Positions 1-5,867 of a stretch of 5,867 nucleotides of DNA are shown here, piece after piece. The notes below the pieces were generated by a model, which was not told the DNA's origin, did no database searches, and worked only from the letters and a program-made list of their open reading frames with translations. The stretch comes from JBCBDX01 sp039815825 (GTDB lineage Bacteria; Pseudomonadota; Alphaproteobacteria; Rhizobiales; Rhizobiaceae), in contig JBCBYO010000061.1 in assembly GCA_039815825.1 (NCBI GenBank), forward strand, positions 1 through 5,867, in the 5' to 3' direction. Each line of letters begins with the position of its first letter. The stretch's first letter is position 1. The position numbers and the translations under genes are program-made.

Positions 1-841
1 CCAGCGCATGGCTAGTGGCGGAACCGGTGTTGATCATGAAATTGCAGTGCATCGGTGACATCTGCGCGCCGCCGATGGTCAGCCCCCGGCATCCAGCCTT
101 GTCGACCTCTTTCCAGGCCGATGAACCTTCGGGGTTTTTAAAGGTCGAACCACCGGTCTTCTCTTTGACCGGCTGCACGGTCTCGCGGTGATGCTGAACC
201 TCGTCCATCAACTTTTGGATGGTGGCCGGCTCCTCTTCGTAACCTTCAAAGACCGCCTTGGTAAAAATCAAATCTTCAGGCGCCGACGAGTGGCGATAGC
301 TATATCCCATTGCTTCATTGGTCAGCACATGTTTTCCGCCTTGCCGATCAATGCCATGCACTTCGACAACCCGCTCACGGGTCTCAACGCCATTGGCCCC
401 AGCATTCATACGCAAAGCACCGCCAATGGCACCAGGGATCCCGTGATAAAAGTGAAATCCACCAATGCCAGCGTCGCGCGCGCGTGCGGCCAACATCTTG
501 TCCGGCACTGCTGTACCCACCACCAATCGATGGTCATCCAAACGTTCGATACCGCCAAAGCCCCTAGCGGAGAGCCGAATAACAACCCCCTTCACACCGC
601 CGTCTCGCACCATCAGGTTGGACCCGACGCCTACCACCAATACTGGCACATCATCGGGCAGCTTGGACAAGAAAGCAGCCAAATCATCCTCGTCTGCCGG
701 TTGAAAAAGCACTTCAGCCGGGCCGCCGGTACGGAACCATGTGACAGCACTCATCGGCGCATTGGGCGTTAGACGGCCTTTTACCTCACCAACAATCGGC
801 CGCAATCGTTCCAGCAGTGCATCGCCGTCGACAACCGCCAT
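1..841 (-). CDS. murB: UDP-N-acetylenolpyruvoylglucosamine reductase MurB, 3' end truncated by window edge
   Basis: MurB is the cytoplasmic FAD enzyme that uses NADPH to reduce UDP-GlcNAc-enolpyruvate to UDP-MurNAc, the second committed step of peptidoglycan precursor synthesis. I translated the minus strand from the ATG at 841 and the frame stays open for 280 codons to the window edge. The FAD-binding half has TWFRTGGPA (34-42), VGVGSNLMVRDGG (70-82) and GIPGAIGGALRMNAGA (134-149). The substrate-domain signature GYSYRHS (179-185) carries the conserved active-site Arg (R183). GGSTFKNP (230-237) carries the proton-donating Ser (S232). MHCNFMINTG (264-273) follows near the cut end. The form resembles the shorter type II MurB common in alphaproteobacteria. 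The last few tens of residues, including the expected catalytic C-terminal Glu, lie outside the window. The start ATG shares one base with the murC stop (TAATG), so translation is probably coupled. No frameshift or missing key residue is seen in the visible part. Confidence 0.96.
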   Translation of the reverse strand, partial: MAVVDGDALLERLRPIVGEVKGRLTPNAPMSAVTWFRTGGPAEVLFQPADEDDLAAFLSKLPDDVPVLVVGVGSNLMVRDGGVKGVVIRLSARGFGGIERLDDHRLVVGTAVPDKMLAARARDAGIGGFHFYHGIPGAIGGALRMNAGANGVETRERVVEVHGIDRQGGKHVLTNEAMGYSYRHSSAPEDLIFTKAVFEGYEEEPATIQKLMDEVQHHRETVQPVKEKTGGSTFKNPEGSSAWKEVDKAGCRGLTIGGAQMSPMHCNFMINTGSATSHAL

Positions 842-2247
842 TAGTGACCATCCTGAAGTTGGTCCGGCAGAGCGTAAGCCCATTGCGTAATATTGCCCGC
901 GCCGAGATAAATCACATAGTCACCGGCCTGCGCTTCAGCCTTGATGATCGGCAGAACATCGTCCGGTCCATTGATCGGGCGTGCGTCCCGGTGTCCACCG
1001 GCCCGCATGCGGCTCACCAGCTCATCGGAATTCACACCGTCCATGGGCGCTTCACCTGCCGCGTAAACCGGCGCGACAAGTGTCGTATCGGCTTCATTAA
1101 AGCACGCGGCGAAGTCATCGAACAAATCGCTCAAACGCGAGTAGCGATGCGGCTGCATGACCGCAAAGACCTTTTTGTCTCCGGCCGCTTGCCGCGCGGC
1201 ATGCAACACAGCTTTGATCTCTACCGGGTGGTGCGCATAATCATCGAAGATGCGCACACCTTCCCAATCGCCGGTGTGCGTGAACCGGCGTTTCACACCG
1301 CTGAACGATGCAAGGCCCGCTTTGATCTGCTCTGGCGTCAAACCCAATTCGTGCGCTACGGCAATCGCTGCGGTTGCATTGGAAACATTGTGTCCGCCTG
1401 GCATGGGCAGCGCGAGCCCGTTCAAGGCAATCGTTTCGCCGGTTTTACGATCCCTGATTTCCACATCAAACAGCGACGTCGAACCGTCCATCCCAGTCGG
1501 TGTAAAGCGCACATCAGCTTGCGGGTTTGTACCGTAGGTGATCAAGCGACGATCCGTGATGCGGCTGACAAGCGCTTGCACCTCGGGGTGATCAATGCAG
1601 GCAACGCCGAAACCATAAAAGGGAACATTCTCGACGAACTGTCGGAAAGCGGCACGAACCGCGTCAAACGATCCGTAGTGGTCAAGATGCTCCGGATCGA
1701 TGTTGGTAATAACAGCTACATCCGCGGGCAGTTTTAAAAACGTCCCGTCGCTTTCATCGGCCTCAACAACCATCCAGTCGCCCTCGCCCATGCGCGCATT
1801 GGTGCCATAGGCGTTGATGATGCCGCCATTGATAACGGTTGGATCAAGGTCACCAGCCTCCAAAAGGCTCGCAACCATAGAGGTGGTCGTCGTCTTGCCG
1901 TGGGTTCCGCCGATAGCGATACAGTTGCGAAAACGCATGACTTCAGCAAGCATCTCAGCACGTCGTACGACAGGCAAAAGCCGTTCGCGCGCGGCAACCA
2001 GTTCCGGATTATCTTTTTTGATGGCTGTCGACACAACGACAACCTCGGCATCGCCCAAATTCTCGGGCGAATGGCCGACAAACACGTCCACACCCTTGTC
2101 CCGCAAACGCTGGACATTTTGGCCGTCCGATTGGTCGGAACCTTGAACCTTATAGCCAAGATTGTGCAACACCTCGGCGATGCCGGACATGCCAATCCCG
2201 CCTATACCCACAAAGTGCACCAATCCGATTGTTTGCGGCATTTTCAT
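841..2247 (-). CDS. murC: UDP-N-acetylmuramate--L-alanine ligase MurC
   Basis: MurC is the cytoplasmic ATP-dependent ligase that joins L-alanine to UDP-MurNAc, the first peptide-stem step. The 468-residue product has the normal length and the three Mur ligase domains in order. The N-terminal UDP-binding Rossmann loop is GIGGIGMSGIA (14-24). The central ATPase domain has the P-loop GGTHGKTTT (113-121, K118), EADESD (162-167) and TNIDPEHLDHYG (181-192). HNVSNATAA lies at 286-294. The C-terminal domain has FSGVKRRF (315-322), DDYAHHPVEI (335-344), QPHRYSR (365-371) and YAAGE (395-399). The DDYAHHP motif separates MurC from MurD, MurE and MurF, although Mpl shares it; the murG-murC-murB context and the length favour MurC. 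I chose the ATG at 2247 because a weak GGAA lies seven bases upstream; a second in-frame ATG at 2241 is a less well spaced alternative. It follows murG after 21 nt and its TAA overlaps the murB ATG by one base. Confidence 0.98.
   Translation of the reverse strand: MKMPQTIGLVHFVGIGGIGMSGIAEVLHNLGYKVQGSDQSDGQNVQRLRDKGVDVFVGHSPENLGDAEVVVVSTAIKKDNPELVAARERLLPVVRRAEMLAEVMRFRNCIAIGGTHGKTTTTSMVASLLEAGDLDPTVINGGIINAYGTNARMGEGDWMVVEADESDGTFLKLPADVAVITNIDPEHLDHYGSFDAVRAAFRQFVENVPFYGFGVACIDHPEVQALVSRITDRRLITYGTNPQADVRFTPTGMDGSTSLFDVEIRDRKTGETIALNGLALPMPGGHNVSNATAAIAVAHELGLTPEQIKAGLASFSGVKRRFTHTGDWEGVRIFDDYAHHPVEIKAVLHAARQAAGDKKVFAVMQPHRYSRLSDLFDDFAACFNEADTTLVAPVYAAGEAPMDGVNSDELVSRMRAGGHRDARPINGPDDVLPIIKAEAQAGDYVIYLGAGNITQWAYALPDQLQDGH
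851..854 (-). promoter_or_regulatory. Ribosome binding site of murB inside the murC 3' end
   Basis: The minus strand reads AGGA nine bases upstream of the murB ATG at 841, inside the last codons of murC. It is a moderate Shine-Dalgarno match at acceptable spacing and supports the TAATG stop-start junction as the true start. Identification rests on sequence match and position only. Confidence 0.55.
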
Positions 2248-2254
2248 GAGAAGG

Positions 2255-2258
2255 TTCC
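2255..2258 (-). promoter_or_regulatory. Weak ribosome binding site of murC in the murG-murC gap
   Basis: GGAA on the minus strand sits seven bases before the murC ATG at 2247, within the 21-nt spacer. It is the weakest of the visible Shine-Dalgarno matches. It favours the first ATG over the in-frame ATG two codons later. Confidence 0.4.
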
Positions 2259-2268
2259 GATCGTGAAT

Positions 2269-3390
2269 CTATGCCTGTGCGGCCTTGAACGCACTAACTG
2301 TTTGGCCATCGGCCATAGCCTCTGCAAGATCGGCAAGCAAGCGGGCAGCATCGCGCTTGCCGGCGGCGTGCGCCGCCTTGGCCATATCGGAAAGCTTCGC
2401 CCCGTCGCCCAACAATGCACTTAATTCCGCAGTCATCACATCAATACTCAAGTCCTGCTCACGGCGCACAAGCGCGCCGCCGGCCGCTTCCATTTGCGCG
2501 GCATTTGCGGCCTGATCATGATCAAGCGCATGCGGATAGGGAACAAAAATCGCAGGACGGCCAATGGCTCCGATTTCAGTGACGGTAGAAGCTCCAGACC
2601 GCGCGATCACCAGATGGGCAGACGCGATGCGGTCCGGCAAGTCGGTGAAAAAGGGCGCCACATCAGCATCGATACCCGCCTCTTCATAGGCAGCCTTCGC
2701 AGCATCTTCATCTTCTGGACGTGCCTGCTGTGTAACCACCAAACGCGCGCGCAATGCCTCTGGCAAAGCGGCAAACGCCGAAGGCATCGTCTGTGAGAAA
2801 AAACGTGCGCCTTGGCTGCCGCCAAACACGACAACATTGAGCGGTCCTTTTGCGGTTGGTTTATTGTACGGCTTTTCAGCTGCTTCCAACACAGCCGGAC
2901 GCACCGGATTTCCTGTTTCCACGATTTTGTCTGCCAGCTCTCCTTTTGCTTGGAGAAAGCCCCCGGCAATGGCGGTAACGCGCGACGACAACATCTTGTT
3001 GGCACGTCCCATCACTGCGTTTTGCTCGTGGATGATGGTCGGGCAAACGCCTCCGGCAGAAATCAATGGCGGGATGGTTGGGTAGCCACCAAATCCAACC
3101 ACCACTTTGGGCTTCATGGCAATCAAAAGAGACCGAGCCTGGCGCAAACCCTTCCAGATCGTAAGCCCCGCGGAAACCAGCTTGAGCGGATTTTTGCCCG
3201 ACGGCGTCGCTGATGGAACCACATGCATGGCGGAACCCGGAAAGCGATCGGCAAACTTTGTCGCCCGTTCATCCGTAAGTAGCTGGACGTCCCAGCCGCG
3301 CGCGATCAATTCATGCGCAAGCGACTCTGCCGGAAACAAATGTCCGCCTGTGCCGCCTGCACTCACCGCGATCGTGCCTTTGTTTTCCAT
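2269..3390 (-). CDS. murG: UDP-GlcNAc:lipid I N-acetylglucosaminyltransferase MurG
   Basis: MurG is a GT-B fold glycosyltransferase (family GT28) on the cytoplasmic face of the inner membrane. It transfers GlcNAc from UDP-GlcNAc to lipid I, giving lipid II. The 373-residue product is slightly longer than E. coli MurG (355). The N-terminal acceptor domain has the glycine-rich loop GGTGGHLFPA (12-21), the second G-loop GFGGYPTIPP (99-108) and HEQNAVMGRAN (121-131). The linker region has GNPVR (160-164). The C-terminal donor domain has the third G-loop GGSQGAR (190-196) and RSGASTVTEI (264-273), with E272 matching the family's conserved ribose-binding Glu. PYPHALDHDQAANA (284-297) is the alphaproteobacterial form of the donor-site segment. 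The ATG at 3390 follows a GGAG ribosome site by six bases and lies 3 nt after the ftsW stop, so coupling with ftsW is likely. Nothing is unusual in sequence or length. Confidence 0.98.
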   Translation of the reverse strand: MENKGTIAVSAGGTGGHLFPAESLAHELIARGWDVQLLTDERATKFADRFPGSAMHVVPSATPSGKNPLKLVSAGLTIWKGLRQARSLLIAMKPKVVVGFGGYPTIPPLISAGGVCPTIIHEQNAVMGRANKMLSSRVTAIAGGFLQAKGELADKIVETGNPVRPAVLEAAEKPYNKPTAKGPLNVVVFGGSQGARFFSQTMPSAFAALPEALRARLVVTQQARPEDEDAAKAAYEEAGIDADVAPFFTDLPDRIASAHLVIARSGASTVTEIGAIGRPAIFVPYPHALDHDQAANAAQMEAAGGALVRREQDLSIDVMTAELSALLGDGAKLSDMAKAAHAAGKRDAARLLADLAEAMADGQTVSAFKAAQA

Positions 3391-3393
3391 GTC

Positions 3394-4554
3394 CTACTCC
3401 GCCGGCATAGCAGCCCGGTCACCTGATGGATGAAACCGAACGTGCCGAGATCGTTGTTCGGCCCTGCGGCGCGTCAGCGATAATAAAAAGCCAGCCGTTA
3501 TGGCAACGGCGATCATCGACGAGCCACCATAGGAAACGAAAGGCAATGTCATACCCTTTGCAGGCAGCAGATTGAGATTGACCATGATATTGATCATCGA
3601 CTGCAGACCGATCAGAATCACAAGGCCACAGACCGCCAGCCGCCGGAACTGATCCTGTTCTGCCGCGCCCTTCATCAATCCGCGCAAGACGATGAACCCG
3701 AACACGGCGACCAAAATCATGCAGGCAATAATCCCATATTCTTCACCAAGGACGGCAAAGACGAAATCGGTATGGCTATCAGGTAAGATACGTTTGACAG
3801 TGCCTTCACCGGGCCCCTGCCCGAACCAACCACCACGCACAATCGCCTCACGCCCGGTATCAACTTGAAACGTATCGCCCTGGCCGCTGATGAAGCGATC
3901 AATACGGCTAGCCACGTGTGGAATCGTCAAATATGCACCCACCAAGCCGACAGCGCCAATGCCGCCAAGCACGCCGATCCAAAGCCAGTTCATGCCCGCC
4001 AAGAAGAACATCGCGCCCCACGTGCCCGCGAGCAAAATCGTCTGCCCTAAATCAGGCTGAGCGATCAGCAAGGAACCGGCGATCGCAAACAGGATGCCGG
4101 CGAACAAATTGCCTGGAATGTCGGGACGCCGTGCATGCTCGGCAAAAAGCCAAGCGCACAAGATAACGAACGCAGGTTTGAGAAACTCCGATGGTTGCAC
4201 TGAAATGCCCGCAATGCGCACCCAGCGCCGCGAGCCTTTGACTTCGACACCAAAGAACAGTGTGAACATCATCAAAGCGAGCGCACCGCAGAGCACCAAA
4301 AGAGCGACCCGCCGAGTCTGACGGTCATCCAAGAATGACAATGCCAACATCACAAAAAGCGCGGGGATCAGAAACAGCCCGTGGCGCTCGACAAAGTGGA
4401 ACGCGTCCAGCCCGATACGTTCAGCGACATTGGGACTGGCCGCAAAAGACAACATCATGCCGAAACCCAACAACAGACCAAAAGCCAGCAGGAACCAACG
4501 ATCGATTGTCCACCACCAATCAGCAAATAATCCTTTATCACTGCGTCGATACAC
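3394..4554 (-). CDS. ftsW: Septal peptidoglycan glycosyltransferase FtsW (SEDS family)
   Basis: FtsW is an inner-membrane SEDS protein that polymerises lipid II into glycan strands at the division site, working with its class B PBP partner FtsI (not in this window). The 386-residue product has about ten predicted membrane segments, roughly 18-38, 57-75, 83-101, 121-138, 148-165, 168-186, 189-210, 266-292, 305-328 and 340-361. Family motifs are KGSRRWVRI (106-114), QPSEFLKP (120-127), QPDLGQT (166-172), GGWFGQGPGEG (241-251) and NLLPAKGMTLPFVSYGGSS (328-346). The large periplasmic loop has HTDF (261-264), in which D263 matches the catalytic Asp of SEDS polymerases, followed by GEEYG (270-274). 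The context (murD and murG as neighbours) makes FtsW far more likely than RodA. The start is a GTG with a strong GGAGG six bases upstream, so the gene begins 17 nt inside murD. A short basic cytoplasmic tail follows the last helix. Confidence 0.97.
   Translation of the reverse strand: MYRRSDKGLFADWWWTIDRWFLLAFGLLLGFGMMLSFAASPNVAERIGLDAFHFVERHGLFLIPALFVMLALSFLDDRQTRRVALLVLCGALALMMFTLFFGVEVKGSRRWVRIAGISVQPSEFLKPAFVILCAWLFAEHARRPDIPGNLFAGILFAIAGSLLIAQPDLGQTILLAGTWGAMFFLAGMNWLWIGVLGGIGAVGLVGAYLTIPHVASRIDRFISGQGDTFQVDTGREAIVRGGWFGQGPGEGTVKRILPDSHTDFVFAVLGEEYGIIACMILVAVFGFIVLRGLMKGAAEQDQFRRLAVCGLVILIGLQSMINIMVNLNLLPAKGMTLPFVSYGGSSMIAVAITAGFLLSLTRRRAEQRSRHVRFHPSGDRAAMPAE
3397..3400 (-). promoter_or_regulatory. 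Ribosome binding site of murG overlapping the ftsW 3' end
   Basis: GGAG on the minus strand is formed by the last codons of ftsW just before its TAG stop. The spacing to the murG ATG at 3390 is six bases. Ribosomes finishing ftsW would sit on the murG start, which fits translational coupling. Confidence 0.65.
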
Positions 4555-5867
4555 GGTCCGCCTCCGTTGCCGGTTTGTCCTTGGACACTATTAGTTCAAT
4601 TGCTTTAACGAACGCTTCACCACGTTTTTCAAAGTTCGGAAACTGGTCGAAACTCGCTGCCGCGGGTGCCAAAAGCACGGCCTCTCCCGCTTGTGCGTCG
4701 CGCGCTGCATGAGCGACTGCAACATCCAATTGCGCTGAAATCTCAAACGGTGTGCTGTCACCCAAAGTGGCCGCAAATTCAGCGGCGGCCTCGCCGATCA
4801 AATAGGCTTTACGAACACGGTTGAAATGCGGACGAAGGGGCTCGATGCCGCCCGCTTTTGCCAATCCGCCCGCTATCCAGCGGATATGATCAAAACTGGT
4901 TAGTGACTTTTCAGCCGCATCCGCATTGGTCGCTTTTGAATCGTTGACAAAAAGAACGCCTTCGCGCTCCGCCACGATTTGCATGCGGTGGGCAAGACCC
5001 GGGAAACTTTCAAGTCCGGCTTGAATAGCAGCATCCTCGAGCCCCAGGTGACGGCAAACTGCAGCCGCGATCAAAGCGTTTTGGCGGTTATGCGAACCCC
5101 GCAATGACGGTGCGTTTTTGAGGTCTATCTTGGCGTCAACGTCGCCATCAACACTGATTTCATGCATCGGACCAGCGTGTCGTCCGGCAATTGCTTTGGT
5201 AAATTCATCGTCGACACCCACCACAGCATAGGCAGCGTTTGCAACCAGCCGTTCTTTGATGGAAGCATAGTTTTTCATCGTCCCATGCCGGTCCAAATGA
5301 TCAGGCGTGATGTTGAGGAGAACGCCCACATCGGGTGCCAGCGTTGGCGCCAAGTCAATCTGATAAGATGAGCACTCAACGACGAAGTACCGGCCATCGG
5401 CAGGCGGTTCCAACTCCAAAACGGGTGTCCCGATATTGCCACCAACGGCAGTATCGGCGCCGGACGCGCGTAATATGTGTGCAATCAATGCGGTGGTCGT
5501 GGATTTGCCGTTTGTGCCGGTAATGGCCACCAGTTTGGTGTCGACGCTGCGATGCGCCAGCTCACCAAAAAACAATTCCACATCGCCAATGATCGGAACA
5601 TCAGCGGCCTTGGCAAGGTTGACCGTCCAGTGCGGCTTTGGATGTGTCAACGGCACCCCCGGTGAAAGCACCAGTGCGGAAAGTGTCGTCCAATTCACGT
5701 CATGCAAATCCCCGACACCTACACCAGCTTGGCGGGCGACATCGACACGATCTGGATTGTCGTCCCATGCCACAACGTTGGCACCACCCGCAGCGAGCGC
5801 CTTGGCCGTAGATAAGCCGGAACCGCCGAGCCCAAAAACCGCGATATCCTGGCCTGATCTGTGGGTG
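4538..5867 (-). CDS. murD: UDP-N-acetylmuramoylalanine--D-glutamate ligase MurD, 5' end truncated by window edge
   Basis: MurD is the cytoplasmic ATP-dependent ligase that adds D-glutamate to UDP-MurNAc-L-Ala. The frame is open from the window edge (first complete codon at 5866) to the TGA at 4538-4540, giving 442 visible residues. The GTG at 5773 is an internal Val and not the start: the 31 codons before it encode the N-terminal Rossmann loop with GLGGSG (12-17), so only a few residues are missing. Numbering from the first visible codon, LSPGVP is at 67-72, the P-loop GTNGKSTTT at 117-125 (K121), GGNIGTP at 142-148 and ECSSYQID at 164-171 (E164). NITPDHLDRHG is at 185-195 (H190). K204 in YASIKE aligns with the carbamylated Lys of E. 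coli MurD. SHNRQNALIAAA is at 258-269, FPGLAHRMQ at 288-296, NDSKATN at 308-314 and the C-terminal APAAASFDQFPNF at 400-412. NDSKATN and the SFDQF region identify MurD among the Mur ligases. The 3' end overlaps ftsW by 17 nt. Confidence 0.97.
   Translation of the reverse strand, partial: THRSGQDIAVFGLGGSGLSTAKALAAGGANVVAWDDNPDRVDVARQAGVGVGDLHDVNWTTLSALVLSPGVPLTHPKPHWTVNLAKAADVPIIGDVELFFGELAHRSVDTKLVAITGTNGKSTTTALIAHILRASGADTAVGGNIGTPVLELEPPADGRYFVVECSSYQIDLAPTLAPDVGVLLNITPDHLDRHGTMKNYASIKERLVANAAYAVVGVDDEFTKAIAGRHAGPMHEISVDGDVDAKIDLKNAPSLRGSHNRQNALIAAAVCRHLGLEDAAIQAGLESFPGLAHRMQIVAEREGVLFVNDSKATNADAAEKSLTSFDHIRWIAGGLAKAGGIEPLRPHFNRVRKAYLIGEAAAEFAATLGDSTPFEISAQLDVAVAHAARDAQAGEAVLLAPAAASFDQFPNFEKRGEAFVKAIELIVSKDKPATEADRVSTQ
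4561..4565 (-). promoter_or_regulatory. Strong ribosome binding site that fixes the GTG start of ftsW
   Basis: A full GGAGG on the minus strand lies six bases before the GTG at 4554, within the final codons of murD. I see no competing ATG with a good Shine-Dalgarno nearby, so this site decides the start. It is the best ribosome site in the window and may offset the weaker GTG initiation codon. Confidence 0.75.

Noticed and set aside
188..772. A 194-codon open frame on the plus strand.
   Set aside because: It is antisense to murB, which is intact in the minus frame with FAD-binding and catalytic motifs. The predicted product has no recognisable family and no convincing ribosome site was seen.
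817..1737. A 306-codon open frame on the plus strand, the longest antisense frame in the window.
   Set aside because: It lies almost wholly opposite murC, whose frame carries every Mur ligase motif. The antisense product is rich in Arg and His, shows no recognisable domain, and ends without relation to gene boundaries. It is a codon-usage shadow.
1900..2424. A 174-codon plus-strand frame crossing the murG-murC junction, which could suggest an antisense gene over the spacer.
   Set aside because: It overlaps the conserved N-terminus of murC and the C-terminus of murG on the opposite strand and has no family signature. Its span across the spacer is explained by the spacer being only 21 nt.
1878..5526. 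Similar DNA around the P-loops of murC (near 1878-1910) and murD (near 5488-5526) as a possible repeat.
   Set aside because: The similarity is limited to codons for the shared GT-x-GK-[ST]-TT ATP-binding loop of paralogous Mur ligases and does not extend beyond it.
4538..5773. A shorter murD beginning at the GTG at 5773.
   Set aside because: The same frame continues upstream to the window edge and encodes the conserved UDP-binding Rossmann loop, so this GTG is an internal valine.
1..5867. Search for a mobile element, defence system, CRISPR array, tRNA, riboswitch or terminator.
   Set aside because: The five coding sequences leave only 24 nt of non-coding DNA, and no direct or inverted repeat, hairpin with T-run, or RNA gene signature stood out on reading either strand.

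Overview
The window is one uninterrupted stretch of a division and cell wall (dcw) cluster. All of its genes lie on the minus strand. Read in the direction of transcription (right to left) the order is murD (5' end cut off), ftsW, murG, murC, murB (3' end cut off). Coding sequence fills the window almost completely: only 3 nt (ftsW-murG) and 21 nt (murG-murC) are non-coding. The other two junctions overlap, by 17 nt (murD-ftsW) and 1 nt (murC-murB). I found no RNA gene, mobile element, CRISPR array, repeat, convincing promoter or terminator.

Organism: the proteins look alphaproteobacterial, most likely Hyphomicrobiales (Rhizobiales) or a near relative. The reasons are the murD-ftsW-murG-murC-murB order, a MurB with the GGSTFKNP and MHCNF signatures, the MurD N-terminus with a GLGGSG loop followed by VAWDDNP, the MurC segment around APVYAAGE, and the FtsW N-terminus with a WWW-x-x-DRW stretch. 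GANTC, the target of the alphaproteobacterial CcrM methylase, is also scarce. The order-level placement is recalled from family resemblance and was not tested by a search.

How the genes work together: MurB makes UDP-MurNAc, MurC adds L-Ala, and MurD adds D-Glu, all in the cytoplasm. After later ligases (not in this window) and transfer to undecaprenyl phosphate, MurG adds GlcNAc at the inner membrane face to give lipid II. FtsW is the membrane glycosyltransferase that polymerises lipid II at the division septum. The window therefore joins early precursor synthesis, lipid II completion and septal polymerisation in one probable operon.

Novelty: I do not see an undescribed system here. All five proteins keep the expected catalytic motifs and lengths, with no frameshift, fusion or insertion. 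The few points worth a second look are small: the GANTC scarcity, a GANTC site at the only real intergenic gap, and the overlapping GTG start of ftsW.
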